Below, one piece after another: positions 1-6,479 of a DNA stretch of 11,635 bases (positions are counted from its first letter, which is position 1; every line of letters begins with the position of its first letter). This DNA is from Thermoanaerobacterales bacterium. GTDB taxonomy: Bacteria; Bacillota; Thermosediminibacteria; Thermosediminibacterales; Tepidanaerobacteraceae. The stretch is taken from the NCBI GenBank assembly GCA_012839145.1, contig DUNY01000430.1, forward strand, positions 1-11,635. Direction: 5' to 3'. The notes beneath the pieces were generated by a model. It was not told the origin of the DNA, made no database searches, and saw only the letters and a list, made by a program, of their open reading frames with translations. Made by a program: the position numbers and the translations under genes.

Positions 1-201
1 AAAGTATTAAATGTTGCTGTGGAAGAGAATACTAAAATAGCCAGAGTGAGTGTATCAGAAAACCAATTATCACTTGCTATTGGCAAAGAAGGCCAAAATG
101 CTAGACTTGCAGCAAGATTAACCGGATGGAAAATTGACATTAAAAGTCAAGAAAGTTTAAATGTCGATGATAATCCAAGAGGGGATAAATGTGAGACGTA
201 A
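1..201 (+). CDS. nusA: Transcription termination/antitermination factor NusA, C-terminal end (5' truncated by window)
   Basis: This is the last 66 codons of NusA, open from base 1 to a TAA at 199-201; the rest lies upstream of the window. NusA binds RNA polymerase and nascent RNA and modulates pausing, termination and antitermination. The visible part is the second KH domain: a strand ([15 protein letters not shown]), the GKEGQNAR loop that forms the KH GxxG RNA-contact motif, and the helix and strand that follow ([12 protein letters not shown]). A short polar tail, rich in Asp and Asn, ends the protein soon after KH2, as in Firmicute NusA, with no C-terminal acidic repeats of the E. coli type. 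The final 11 bases overlap the start of ylxR, so the two genes are probably translationally coupled. Identity is secure from both the motif and the neighbouring ylxR-ylxQ-infB order. Confidence 0.95.
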   Translation, partial: KVLNVAVEENTKIARVSVSENQLSLAIGKEGQNARLAARLTGWKIDIKSQESLNVDDNPRGDKCET

Positions 202-457
202 GAAAATACCCATGCGAATGTGTATTGGATGTAGAGAAATGAAACCTAAAAAGGAATTGACAAGGATAGTCCGCACTATTGAAGGTACAATTGAAATAGA
301 TCCTACAGGTAAAAAATCCGGTCGTGGAGCATATTTTTGCAAAAATGACCGATGTATTGAAGCTTCAATAAAAGAAGACCGGCTTTCAAAAGCCTTGGAC
401 TTTCATGTAACGGAAGAAATGGCGCTTAGTATTAAAGAGGAGTTATTAAACTCATGA
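191..457 (+). CDS. ylxR: YlxR-family RNA-binding protein (RnpM, RNase P modulator)
   Basis: A small basic protein of 88 residues. The family fold binds RNA, and the B. subtilis member (YlxR/RnpM) has been reported to bind the RNase P RNA and modulate the enzyme. The family signature is present: [10 protein letters not shown] at residues 5-14, a KPKKEL stretch, and GRGAYFC at 44-50. I chose the GTG at 191 over the in-frame ATG at 161: an SD-like AGAGGGG sits just upstream, and the product then begins MRRKKIPMR, as family members do. The upstream ATG would bury 41 bases of nusA. The gene overlaps nusA by 11 bp and ylxQ by 4 bp (ATGA). Four cysteines (11, 14, 50, 55) form CxxC and CxxxxC pairs that could bind metal; this is inference. 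Identification is strong, the molecular role less so. Confidence 0.93.
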   Translation: MRRKKIPMRMCIGCREMKPKKELTRIVRTIEGTIEIDPTGKKSGRGAYFCKNDRCIEASIKEDRLSKALDFHVTEEMALSIKEELLNS

Positions 458-798
458 GATCAGGTGATGTGCTTTCCCTATTAGGCATTAGCCGCAAAGC
501 TGGAAAGTTAATATCAGGCCAAGATAGTGTGATAAAGGCTGCTAATGCTAAAAAGGTTTTTTTAATAATTGTTTCTAAAGACACATCAAGAAATACAAGT
601 AAAAGGATGATGAACTTAAGTGCTCGGAAGAACATACCAATGTTTTCATGGGGACAATCTGATGAATTGGGCAGAGCCATAGGTCAGGAACAAAGAAAGG
701 TGATTGGTATTACTGATAAAGGTATCGCAAAAGAAATATACAGACGCATTAATCTTTTAACGGGGGTGGGGGATATTGACGAAACTACGCGTATATGA
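454..798 (+). CDS. ylxQ: L7Ae/L30e/S12e-family RNA-binding protein YlxQ
   Basis: A 114-residue member of the L7Ae/L30e family, whose members bind kink-turn RNA. YlxQ sits in nearly all Firmicute nusA-infB operons, but its target is not firmly known. The N-terminal part is typical: [20 protein letters not shown] (residues 7-26) is the first helix and the Gly-Lys RNA-contact region. [16 protein letters not shown] is the central strand and turn, and [18 protein letters not shown] is the following strand and helix, ending in a conserved Leu-Gly-Arg-Ala-Ile-Gly. The ATG shares bases with the ylxR stop (ATGA), and GAGGAG at 437-442 is the likely SD. The last 23 bases overlap infB, so the codons for the C-terminal Gly-Val-Gly-Asp also form the infB ribosome binding site. 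The tail after 'LTGVGD' is probably not structurally important. Confidence 0.92.
   Translation: MRSGDVLSLLGISRKAGKLISGQDSVIKAANAKKVFLIIVSKDTSRNTSKRMMNLSARKNIPMFSWGQSDELGRAIGQEQRKVIGITDKGIAKEIYRRINLLTGVGDIDETTRI
762..778 (+). promoter_or_regulatory. infB ribosome binding site and TTG start inside ylxQ
   Basis: GGGGGTG at 762-768, within an almost uninterrupted G run (762-772), matches the GGxGGTG core of the SD and stands 7 nt before the TTG at 776. No ATG or GTG in the infB frame lies at a better distance, and the translation from TTG begins with the conserved IF2N sequence ([11 protein letters not shown]). This decides the start. The site is read as Gly-Val-Gly codons in ylxQ. Confidence 0.75.
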
Positions 799-2773
799 GC
801 TGGCCAAGCAAGTAGGAATTTCAAGCAAAAAACTTATTACGATTTTACAAGATTTGGACATAAAAGTGAAGAACCACATGAGCACTATCGACGGTGAAAC
901 TGCAAAATTGGTAGTAGACCTTATTGAGGAAGACTCTGGTAATAATAAGAAGAAACCTGTGAAGGACCAGGACATTGAAGAAAGCAAACAGCAAGACAAG
1001 AAAAAAGAAGAGAAAAAAGAAGTGCAACAAAAAACAATAACAATTCCTACAAAAACAAGTGTCAAGGATTTAGGTAACTATATGGGAGTTGAGCCGGTTA
1101 AGATAATAAAAAAGCTTATGGATTATGGTTTAATGGTAAACATTAATGCAGAAATTGATTTCGAATCAGCAATAAAACTTGCGGGTGAGTTTGGATTTGA
1201 TGTCAAAGAACAAAAAATGGATAGCCAAAACCAATTAGTCAAAGAAGTGTGCGATGACCCCAAAGATATGAAATTTCGCCCCCCGGTTGTAACCGTAATG
1301 GGCCATGTTGATCATGGGAAAACATCCTTGCTTGATGCCATAAGACAGACAAATGTTACAACACAAGAGGCAGGTGGAATAACTCAGCACATAGGTGCTT
1401 CCGAAGTGGAGGTCAATGGTAAAAAAGTTGTATTTTTAGATACTCCTGGCCATGAGGCTTTTACATCTATGCGGGCTCGTGGTGCAAAAGTGACTGATAT
1501 TGCTATATTGATTGTTGCAGCTGATGACGGTGTTATGCCTCAGACAGTTGAAGCTGTAAACCACGCCAAAGCAGCAGGTGTTCCGATGATAGTCGCAATA
1601 AACAAAATTGATAAACCCACAGCAAATCCGGATAGAATAAAACAGCAGTTGGCAGAGTATGGTTTAATTCCTGAAGAATGGGGCGGGGATACAATATTTG
1701 TTAATGTTTCCGCAAAAGCAAAGACGGGGATTGATCAGCTTTTAGAAATGGTTCTTTTAGTAGCTGAAATGGCAGAGCTAAAAGCAAACTACACGTGCAA
1801 TGCCCATGGAGTTATAATTGAAGCAAAGTTAGATAAAGGACGCGGACCCATTGCGACCGTACTGGTTCAACGGGGGACGTTAAAAATTGGCAACGGTATA
1901 GTTGCCGGAACAGCATATGGAAGGGTCAGGGCCTTATTTAACTCTCATGGTAAAAGAGTAAAAGAAGCGGGGCCATCAATACCTGTAGAGGTACTAGGTC
2001 TGTCTGAAGTTCCGACTGCAGGAGACATATTAACAGCTGTTTCTACTGAAAAAGAAGCGAAAGCTATTGCTGATGACCAAATGAATATTCAGAAAGAAAC
2101 AGAATATGCAACACCAAAAAGAATATCATTAAATCAATTATTTGAAAGAGTTCAAAAAGGTGAAGTCAAAGATTTGAATTTAATAGTGAAAGCCGATGTT
2201 CAAGGGTCGATAGAGGCTCTTAAGCAAGCCCTTGAAAAGTGCTCTTGTGATGAGGTTCAGGTCAAAATAATCCATGGCGGCGTAGGTGCGATTACAGAGA
2301 GCGATGTAATGCTGGCCTCGGCTTCTGATGCAATAATTATAGGTTTTAACGTACGACCTGATTCCAATGCAAAAAAAATGGCAGAGAAGGAACAGATTGA
2401 TATAAGAACTTACAGAATTATTTACGATGTGGTTGATGATATTCAATCGGCTTTGAAAGGAATGCTGGAACCGGAGTATGAGGAAGTAGTCTTAGGACGA
2501 GCAGAAGTTCGAGCACTATTCAAAGTTCCCGCAATTGGGACGGTAGCCGGATGTTTTGTCAGCGAAGGGAAAATAACCAGAAACTCGCAAATCCGTGTAA
2601 TACGTCAAGGTATTGTTGTCTATGAAGGAAAGATAGCTTCTTTGAAGCGATTTAAAGACGATGTAAGGGAAGTAATGAGCGGTTATGAGTGTGGTATTGG
2701 TCTTGATAAGTTCAATGATATAAAAGAGCAGGATGTTTTCGAAGCTTTCATAAATAAACCGGTTGAGAGGTAA
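776..2773 (+). CDS. infB: Translation initiation factor IF-2
   Basis: IF-2 is the GTPase that brings fMet-tRNA to the 30S subunit and promotes 50S joining. This copy has 665 residues, shorter than B. subtilis IF-2 (716) mainly because of a short linker. Order: a first IF2N domain (about 3-50), a Lys/Glu/Gln-rich linker (about 52-86), a second IF2N-like domain (about 87-143), then the GTPase. G-motifs are intact: G1 GHVDHGKT at 176-183, G3 DTPGH at 222-226, G4 NKID at 276-279 and G5 SAK at 312-314. The His of DTPGH is the catalytic His. Domains II, III and the C-terminal fMet-tRNA-binding domain follow ([14 protein letters not shown], [13 protein letters not shown]). Translation starts at a TTG behind a G-rich SD inside ylxQ (23-bp overlap). 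rbfA follows after 20 nt. No internal start for a shorter isoform is obvious. Confidence 0.98.
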   Translation: MTKLRVYELAKQVGISSKKLITILQDLDIKVKNHMSTIDGETAKLVVDLIEEDSGNNKKKPVKDQDIEESKQQDKKKEEKKEVQQKTITIPTKTSVKDLGNYMGVEPVKIIKKLMDYGLMVNINAEIDFESAIKLAGEFGFDVKEQKMDSQNQLVKEVCDDPKDMKFRPPVVTVMGHVDHGKTSLLDAIRQTNVTTQEAGGITQHIGASEVEVNGKKVVFLDTPGHEAFTSMRARGAKVTDIAILIVAADDGVMPQTVEAVNHAKAAGVPMIVAINKIDKPTANPDRIKQQLAEYGLIPEEWGGDTIFVNVSAKAKTGIDQLLEMVLLVAEMAELKANYTCNAHGVIIEAKLDKGRGPIATVLVQRGTLKIGNGIVAGTAYGRVRALFNSHGKRVKEAGPSIPVEVLGLSEVPTAGDILTAVSTEKEAKAIADDQMNIQKETEYATPKRISLNQLFERVQKGEVKDLNLIVKADVQGSIEALKQALEKCSCDEVQVKIIHGGVGAITESDVMLASASDAIIIGFNVRPDSNAKKMAEKEQIDIRTYRIIYDVVDDIQSALKGMLEPEYEEVVLGRAEVRALFKVPAIGTVAGCFVSEGKITRNSQIRVIRQGIVVYEGKIASLKRFKDDVREVMSGYECGIGLDKFNDIKEQDVFEAFINKPVER

Positions 2774-2793
2774 GATTGGCTGGGGTGATAATG

Positions 2794-3165
2794 ATGGATT
2801 TTTCTCGAAACGAAAGAATTGCGGAAGAAATAAAGAAAGTTATCAGTCAAATAATAAGCAATGATTTAAAGGATCCACGCATTGATGGATTAATATCTGT
2901 AACAAAAGTCGATGTGACAAAGGATCTCCGACATGCCACAATATATATCAGTCTTTACGGCGATAAAAAGAAAAAAGACACAACATTTGAAGTAATAAAT
3001 AACGCAAAAGGTTACATTAGACGTGAACTAGCTAGTAAGATTAGAATAAAATATATACCCGAAATATCCTTTAAAATGGATAAATCTATTGAATATGCAA
3101 TTCATATTAATAAACTATTGGAAGAGGTTAATAATCAGGATCAAGGAGAAAAAGAGGGCAATTAA
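2794..3165 (+). CDS. rbfA: 30S ribosome-binding factor RbfA
   Basis: RbfA is a small single-KH-domain protein that binds the immature 30S subunit and assists 16S rRNA 5'-end maturation and cold adaptation. The 123-residue product has the family layout: helix RNERIAEEIKKVISQII, the signature DLKDPRIDGLISVTKV, strands DLRHATIYISLYG, and the final PEISFKMDKSIEYAIHINKLL. I place the start at the ATG at 2794: GGGGTG at 2782-2787 aligns with the SD so that about 8 nt separate it from this codon. The adjacent ATG at 2791 is nearly as good, and a TTG at 2776 is possible but would add a non-family prefix. The tail after residue 108 (NNQDQGEKEGN) is polar and probably disordered; its codons also carry the nrnA SD. 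nrnA begins one base after the stop. Confidence 0.94.
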   Translation: MDFSRNERIAEEIKKVISQIISNDLKDPRIDGLISVTKVDVTKDLRHATIYISLYGDKKKKDTTFEVINNAKGYIRRELASKIRIKYIPEISFKMDKSIEYAIHINKLLEEVNNQDQGEKEGN

Positions 3166-3166
3166 A

Positions 3167-4141
3167 ATGGATATTACTGCTTTTTATGATATTGTTGAAA
3201 ACAATGACAGCTTTATGATTACATCGCATATTGCTCCTGACGGAGATAGTATCGGTTCTGTTCTCGCAATGACTCTTGCATTGTTAAAAATAGGGAAAAA
3301 AGCTTTTCCGGTGATTAATGATGTCATACCAAAAAAATATAGGTTTTTACCAGGAAGCAACTTAATAGCAAAAGAAATTGCAAGAAAATATGATGCAATA
3401 ATAGTACTAGATAGTGGTGACATTGAACGATTGGGGTTCAGTAAAGAATTAAATGAATACAGCGGTCTGATAGTTAATATAGATCACCATAAAAGCAATG
3501 TAAGTTTCGGTGATATTAACATAGTTGATAGCGGTGCTTCTTCCGTGGGAGAAATCATATATCGATTATTAGAGGGTAAGGTTGAAATAGATTATGGTAT
3601 TGCTCTTAACCTTTATACATCCATTGTTACTGATACTGGTTCTATGAAATATTCTAATACAACTGCTAAATCATTAAAGATTTTGGCTGAATTAGTGGAC
3701 AAGGGAGTAAAACCTGATTATGTAAGTCGCCAAGTTTTTGAAAAAAGAAGCCTTAGCTCTCTCAGTTTATTGAAATTGGTTTTGGACACTCTTGAAATAA
3801 CGGCTGACGGCAAATTAGCGAGTCTTAACATTACAAAAGACATGATGGAAGTTACTGGAGCTATGGATGAAGACACTGACGGAATAATCAATTATGCCAG
3901 AGAAATAGATGGTGTAGAAGTAGCTGTTATATTTAAAGAAAGTGAAAAATCTCTAATAAAAGTAGGATTTAGATCAAACGAATGGGTTGATGTGCGCAAA
4001 ATAGCAGAGGTATTTAATGGAGGAGGTCATTTAAGGGCTGCGGGTTGTAATATAAAATATCCTTTGGAAAAAGCCCGTGAAATTGTTTTAAATACTGTTA
4101 AGATGCATATGGCGGAGGAGTATCGTGAAAGGTGTAATTAA
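3167..4141 (+). CDS. nrnA: DHH/DHHA1 phosphoesterase NrnA (oligoribonuclease / pAp phosphatase)
   Basis: NrnA degrades 2-5-nt RNA to mononucleotides and, in characterised homologues, dephosphorylates 3'-phosphoadenosine 5'-phosphate. It stands in for Orn in Firmicutes. The 324-residue protein shows all metal motifs: I, SHIAPDGDSIGS (20-31); II, VLDSGD; III, the DHH triad at 106-108 in NIDHHKSN; IV, DTGSMKYSNT. The C-terminal DHHA1 domain carries the substrate-binding NGGGHLRAAGC with GGGH at 285-288. The start is ATG 3167, because GAGGG at 3154-3158 is correctly spaced. An in-frame ATG at 3089 lies inside rbfA, has no SD and would add a 26-residue tail not seen in the family. One base separates it from rbfA, and truB begins 17 bp before its stop. 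The clostridial order rbfA-nrnA-truB pairs small-RNA disposal with ribosome and tRNA maturation. Confidence 0.95.
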   Translation: MDITAFYDIVENNDSFMITSHIAPDGDSIGSVLAMTLALLKIGKKAFPVINDVIPKKYRFLPGSNLIAKEIARKYDAIIVLDSGDIERLGFSKELNEYSGLIVNIDHHKSNVSFGDINIVDSGASSVGEIIYRLLEGKVEIDYGIALNLYTSIVTDTGSMKYSNTTAKSLKILAELVDKGVKPDYVSRQVFEKRSLSSLSLLKLVLDTLEITADGKLASLNITKDMMEVTGAMDEDTDGIINYAREIDGVEVAVIFKESEKSLIKVGFRSNEWVDVRKIAEVFNGGGHLRAAGCNIKYPLEKAREIVLNTVKMHMAEEYRERCN

Positions 4142-5015
4142 TATTTTAAAACCTCCTGGAATGACTTCTCATGATGTAGTAACCTTCTTAAGAAGGTTGC
4201 TGAAGATAAAAAAAATCGGTCACAGCGGTACTTTGGACCCGGCTGCTGCTGGAGTGTTGCCAATTTTTATAGGGAAAGCTACAAAGGCTATAGAGTTTTT
4301 TGTTGATGACGACAAAGAATATATAGCAGAAATAAGATTGGGTATAACTACGGATACTGGCGATTTTGAGGGAAATATTACAAATATAAATCCTGTAAAG
4401 ATTGATAGATTTAAATTTAAAAAAACCATTGAACAATTTACTGGGGATGTGTGGCAAGTACCGCCTATGTATTCGGCAGTACGTTATAAGGGAAGAAAAC
4501 TGTATGAATATGCTCGTCAAGGGGTAGTCATTGAGCGTAAACCTAGAAAAGTTAAAATATATTCCATTGACTTACTTGATTATGACGAAAAAACCGCTAT
4601 TGTCAGAATCACCTGCTCAAAGGGTACTTACATAAGAACTCTTTGTGAAGATATCGGCAAAGAACTAGGCTGTGGTGCGTGCCTTTCATGTTTAGTCAGG
4701 GTACGTTCAGGCCAGTTCATAATAGAAAAATCAGCTACCCTAGAAGAAATTCAGCAAAATTATATAGGCGGCATACCTGAAAAGGTAATGATCCCGATTG
4801 ATAAGTGCTTTAAGCATATGCCAATGGTTAGATTACACCGAGAGGACAGGAGTTTTTTCATAAAAGGCAAGATGTTATTCGGGGACTTCGAACATTTAAA
4901 AGACCATGTAGATAAATATGTACGAGTTTACAACTTTGAAGAATTTTTAGGAATAGCAATTGTAAAAAATATCAAAGAGAAAACTGCCATAAAAATATTT
5001 AAATCTTTGAACTAG
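4125..5015 (+). CDS. truB: tRNA pseudouridine(55) synthase TruB
   Basis: TruB converts U55 in the T-loop of tRNA to pseudouridine and also acts as a tRNA-folding chaperone. The 296-residue protein begins MKGVINILKPPGMTSHDVV, the usual TruB N-terminus. The catalytic Asp is D38 in GHSGTLDPAAAGVL. Other family blocks are VWQVPPMYSAVRYKGRKLYEYAR (the PP.YSA.K.G motif, with R in place of the common K) and CSKGTYIRTLCEDIG. The last 70 or so residues resemble the PUA-like C-terminal domain. It starts at a GTG: GGAGG at 4114-4118 lies 6 nt upstream, and the start falls 17 bp inside nrnA, so coupled translation is likely. ribF begins 13 nt after its stop. Confidence in both identity and start is high. 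Confidence 0.96.
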   Translation: MKGVINILKPPGMTSHDVVTFLRRLLKIKKIGHSGTLDPAAAGVLPIFIGKATKAIEFFVDDDKEYIAEIRLGITTDTGDFEGNITNINPVKIDRFKFKKTIEQFTGDVWQVPPMYSAVRYKGRKLYEYARQGVVIERKPRKVKIYSIDLLDYDEKTAIVRITCSKGTYIRTLCEDIGKELGCGACLSCLVRVRSGQFIIEKSATLEEIQQNYIGGIPEKVMIPIDKCFKHMPMVRLHREDRSFFIKGKMLFGDFEHLKDHVDKYVRVYNFEEFLGIAIVKNIKEKTAIKIFKSLN

Positions 5016-5028
5016 GATTGAGGGAAGT

Positions 5029-5955
5029 ATGAAAATATATCGTAAATTGTCATCTTTACAGTTAGCTAATTATACGGTTTGTGGTATCGGAAACTTTGAC
5101 GGCATTCATCGTGGTCATCAAAAATTAATTAAAGAATTATTACAACATTCTCAAAACAGAAACTTCGATTCTTTAATATTTACCTTTGAGCCCCACCCAT
5201 CTAAAGTATTGTCTCCAAATAACAGTACAAAGCTTATTATGACATTAAAACAAAAAAAGAAAATAATGAGCTCATATGGAATTGATCATTTCATTTTGGC
5301 TCCTTTCACCCGGGAATTCTCAGAGATCAAGTATAAAAATTTTATATATGACATACTAATAAATAAATGCAGGGCAAAAGTCGTAGTCATCGGTTATAAT
5401 TATAAATTCGGATATAATGGCGAGGGAAACGCTCAAAGACTAAAAGAACTATGCCAGCATGAAGGTGTTGATACAGTCATTATTCCCCCTGTAACCTATA
5501 AAGATCACACAGTAAGCAGTACGTTTATTCGAAACCTTATAGAAAAAGGAGATGTAAAGAGCGCAGCTGAATATCTTGGGCGTCCATTTAACATTGAAGG
5601 TATTGTGCGGCATGGAGACGGTATAGGCAAAAGATTAGGTTTTCCAACTGCTAACATCTCTCTTGATCAAGAACTGGCATTACCTGCAATGGGAGTTTAC
5701 GCAGTACTTGTGTCCTTGAAAGGCAATGTATATAAGGGCGTGGCAAATCTAGGTATAAAACCGACTTTTAATGGAAGTGATATGAGGCTGGAAATACATA
5801 TATTTGATTTTAACGGTGAATTATACGGCAAAAAGCTTGAAGTTATGTTTATAGAAAACTTACGGTCGGAAATAAAATTTGACAAGGCAGAGGACCTTAT
5901 AACACAAGTTCAAAAGGATATTATAAGTGCAAAGAAAATATTAAAAGCAATTTAA
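5029..5955 (+). CDS. ribF: Bifunctional riboflavin kinase / FAD synthetase
   Basis: RibF (RibC in Bacillus) phosphorylates riboflavin to FMN and then adenylylates FMN to FAD in the cytosol. The 308-residue length is typical. The N-terminal nucleotidyltransferase has GNFDGIHRGH at 21-30 (HxGH-type ATP site), FEPHP at 53-57, and SSTFIR at 163-168 (the ISSTxIR motif). The C-terminal flavokinase has GKRLGFPTAN at 200-209 with the PTAN metal/ATP motif, then YKGVANLGIKPTF and LEIHIFDFNGELYGK. ATG 5029 follows GAGGGA at 5020-5025. It is probably the last gene read mainly from the nusA promoter. No FMN riboswitch or terminator is visible around it, so it appears to be expressed constitutively with the translation genes. 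The next gene, rpsO, has its own promoter in the following 120 nt. Confidence 0.96.
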   Translation: MKIYRKLSSLQLANYTVCGIGNFDGIHRGHQKLIKELLQHSQNRNFDSLIFTFEPHPSKVLSPNNSTKLIMTLKQKKKIMSSYGIDHFILAPFTREFSEIKYKNFIYDILINKCRAKVVVIGYNYKFGYNGEGNAQRLKELCQHEGVDTVIIPPVTYKDHTVSSTFIRNLIEKGDVKSAAEYLGRPFNIEGIVRHGDGIGKRLGFPTANISLDQELALPAMGVYAVLVSLKGNVYKGVANLGIKPTFNGSDMRLEIHIFDFNGELYGKKLEVMFIENLRSEIKFDKAEDLITQVQKDIISAKKILKAI

Positions 5956-5956
5956 A

Positions 5957-5985
5957 TTTACTTTTGTATCTTGATATGATAAAAT
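5957..5985 (+). promoter_or_regulatory. Predicted sigma-A promoter of rpsO (extended -10)
   Basis: TTTACT at 5957-5962 (4 of 6 bases of the -35 consensus), a 17-nt spacer, then TAAAAT at 5980-5985 (5 of 6 of the -10). TGA at 5977-5979 gives an extended -10 (TGnTAAAAT). Initiation would be near 5991-5993, about 85 nt before rpsO. The site begins 2 nt after the ribF stop, where an internal promoter for rpsO is expected. It was predicted by eye only. Confidence 0.55.
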
Positions 5986-6004
5986 TAGTCATAAATATGA
6001 ACCA

Positions 6005-6043
6005 TTGCTCGGTTAATTGAAGCTCCGACGATTTACTGGGCAA
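6005..6043 (+). ncRNA. Candidate ribosomal protein S15 leader (rpsO autoregulatory RNA)
   Basis: The rpsO 5' UTR holds a nested fold. TTGCTC (6005-6010) can pair with GGGCAA (6038-6043), including one U-G wobble, and inside it TCGG (6009-6012) can pair with CCGA (6025-6028); the outer and inner stems compete for two bases, as at a tight junction. Firmicute rpsO leaders, best studied in Geobacillus, use a multi-helix junction that mimics the S15 site in 16S rRNA, so that free S15 represses its own mRNA. The arrangement TTGCTCGG...CCGACG...GGGCAA before rpsO matches that class as I remember it. The boundaries are of the visible helices only, and the functional element probably extends towards the SD at 6063. 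Confidence 0.55.
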
Positions 6044-6076
6044 CCGGGGATTATATAAAATAGGGAGGTGAGTATT

Positions 6077-6346
6077 ATGGCATTGATAAAAGAAACCAAA
6101 CAATCAATTATAAGTGAATTTAGAATCCATGATAATGATACAGGTTCTCCAGAGGTTCAAGTTGCGATGCTGACACAAAGGATAAACCAATTAACGGAGC
6201 ATTTAAAACAGCATAAAAAAGATCATCATTCACGCAGAGGCTTACTTAAAATGGTTGGTAAAAGACGTGCCTTGTTGAACTATTTAAAAGAAAAAGATCT
6301 GGAACGTTATAAAAATCTTATTGAAAAATTAGAGCTAAGGAAATAA
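6077..6346 (+). CDS. rpsO: 30S ribosomal protein S15
   Basis: S15 is a primary 16S rRNA-binding protein that organises the central domain of the 30S subunit, binding the three-way junction of helices 20-22. The 89-residue product has the normal length and conserved blocks: [21 protein letters not shown], then [24 protein letters not shown], which holds the rRNA-contact residues, and a C-terminal helix [12 protein letters not shown]. The start is ATG 6077, preceded by a strong SD, GGGAGGTG at 6063-6070. An in-frame GTG at 6068 lies inside that SD and is rejected. It has its own promoter and a probable S15-responsive leader, and a hairpin immediately after its stop separates it from pnp. The rpsO-pnp pairing is conserved in many bacteria. 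Confidence 0.98.
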   Translation: MALIKETKQSIISEFRIHDNDTGSPEVQVAMLTQRINQLTEHLKQHKKDHHSRRGLLKMVGKRRALLNYLKEKDLERYKNLIEKLELRK

Positions 6347-6375
6347 AGCGGGGTTTCCCCGCTTAAATTTTATTT
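6346..6375 (+). terminator. Probable weak/leaky intrinsic terminator between rpsO and pnp
   Basis: AAGCGGGG (6346-6353) and CCCCGCTT (6357-6364) form a perfect 8-bp stem with a TTT loop, starting on the last base of the rpsO stop. The following AAATTTTATTTC is U-rich but interrupted and does not begin right at the stem, so termination is likely partial. It may equally act as a 3' stabilising hairpin for rpsO mRNA. In E. coli a leaky terminator and an RNase III site lie in the same place. Confidence 0.6.
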
Positions 6376-6406
6376 CTATGATTTGAGTGATATTTAACTG
6401 ACTTTT

Positions 6407-6416
6407 AAAAGGAGGA
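6407..6416 (+). promoter_or_regulatory. Orphan Shine-Dalgarno-like sequence in the pnp leader
   Basis: AAAAGGAGGA at 6407-6416 is an essentially ideal SD, but no ATG, GTG or TTG lies 4-13 nt downstream. The first start-like codon is GTG at 6430, followed directly by TAG. The same ten bases recur at 6463-6472, where they serve as the true SD for pnp. It could be a relic, a ribosome standby site or part of PNPase self-control; nothing in the sequence decides between these. Confidence 0.45.
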
Positions 6417-6479
6417 AATACCAACCTTAGTGTAGAACAATAACCATTGCCTAAAAACTCAAAAAAGGAGGATTGTTTC

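Noticed and set aside
161..190. ATG 161 as the ylxR start
   Set aside because: No SD, greater overlap with nusA, and the family begins at the KKIPMR segment encoded just after GTG 191.
757..1065. 102-codon minus-strand frame opposite the infB N-terminus
   Set aside because: Product is low-complexity Ser/Phe/Leu, the complement of the Lys/Glu-rich linker.
3089..3166. Longer N-terminus for nrnA from an in-frame ATG at 3089
   Set aside because: It lies wholly inside rbfA, has no SD, and adds residues absent from the family; ATG 3167 has a proper SD.
4188..4520. 110-codon open frame on the minus strand opposite truB
   Set aside because: No SD or recognisable protein; it mirrors the well-conserved truB coding sequence.
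5016..5028. FMN riboswitch or other control of ribF
   Set aside because: Only 13 nt separate truB and ribF; no room and no conserved RFN sequence.
6447..6479. TTG 6447 as the pnp start
   Set aside because: No SD upstream; the added residues are not PNPase-like, and the strong SD at 6463 points to TTG 6480.
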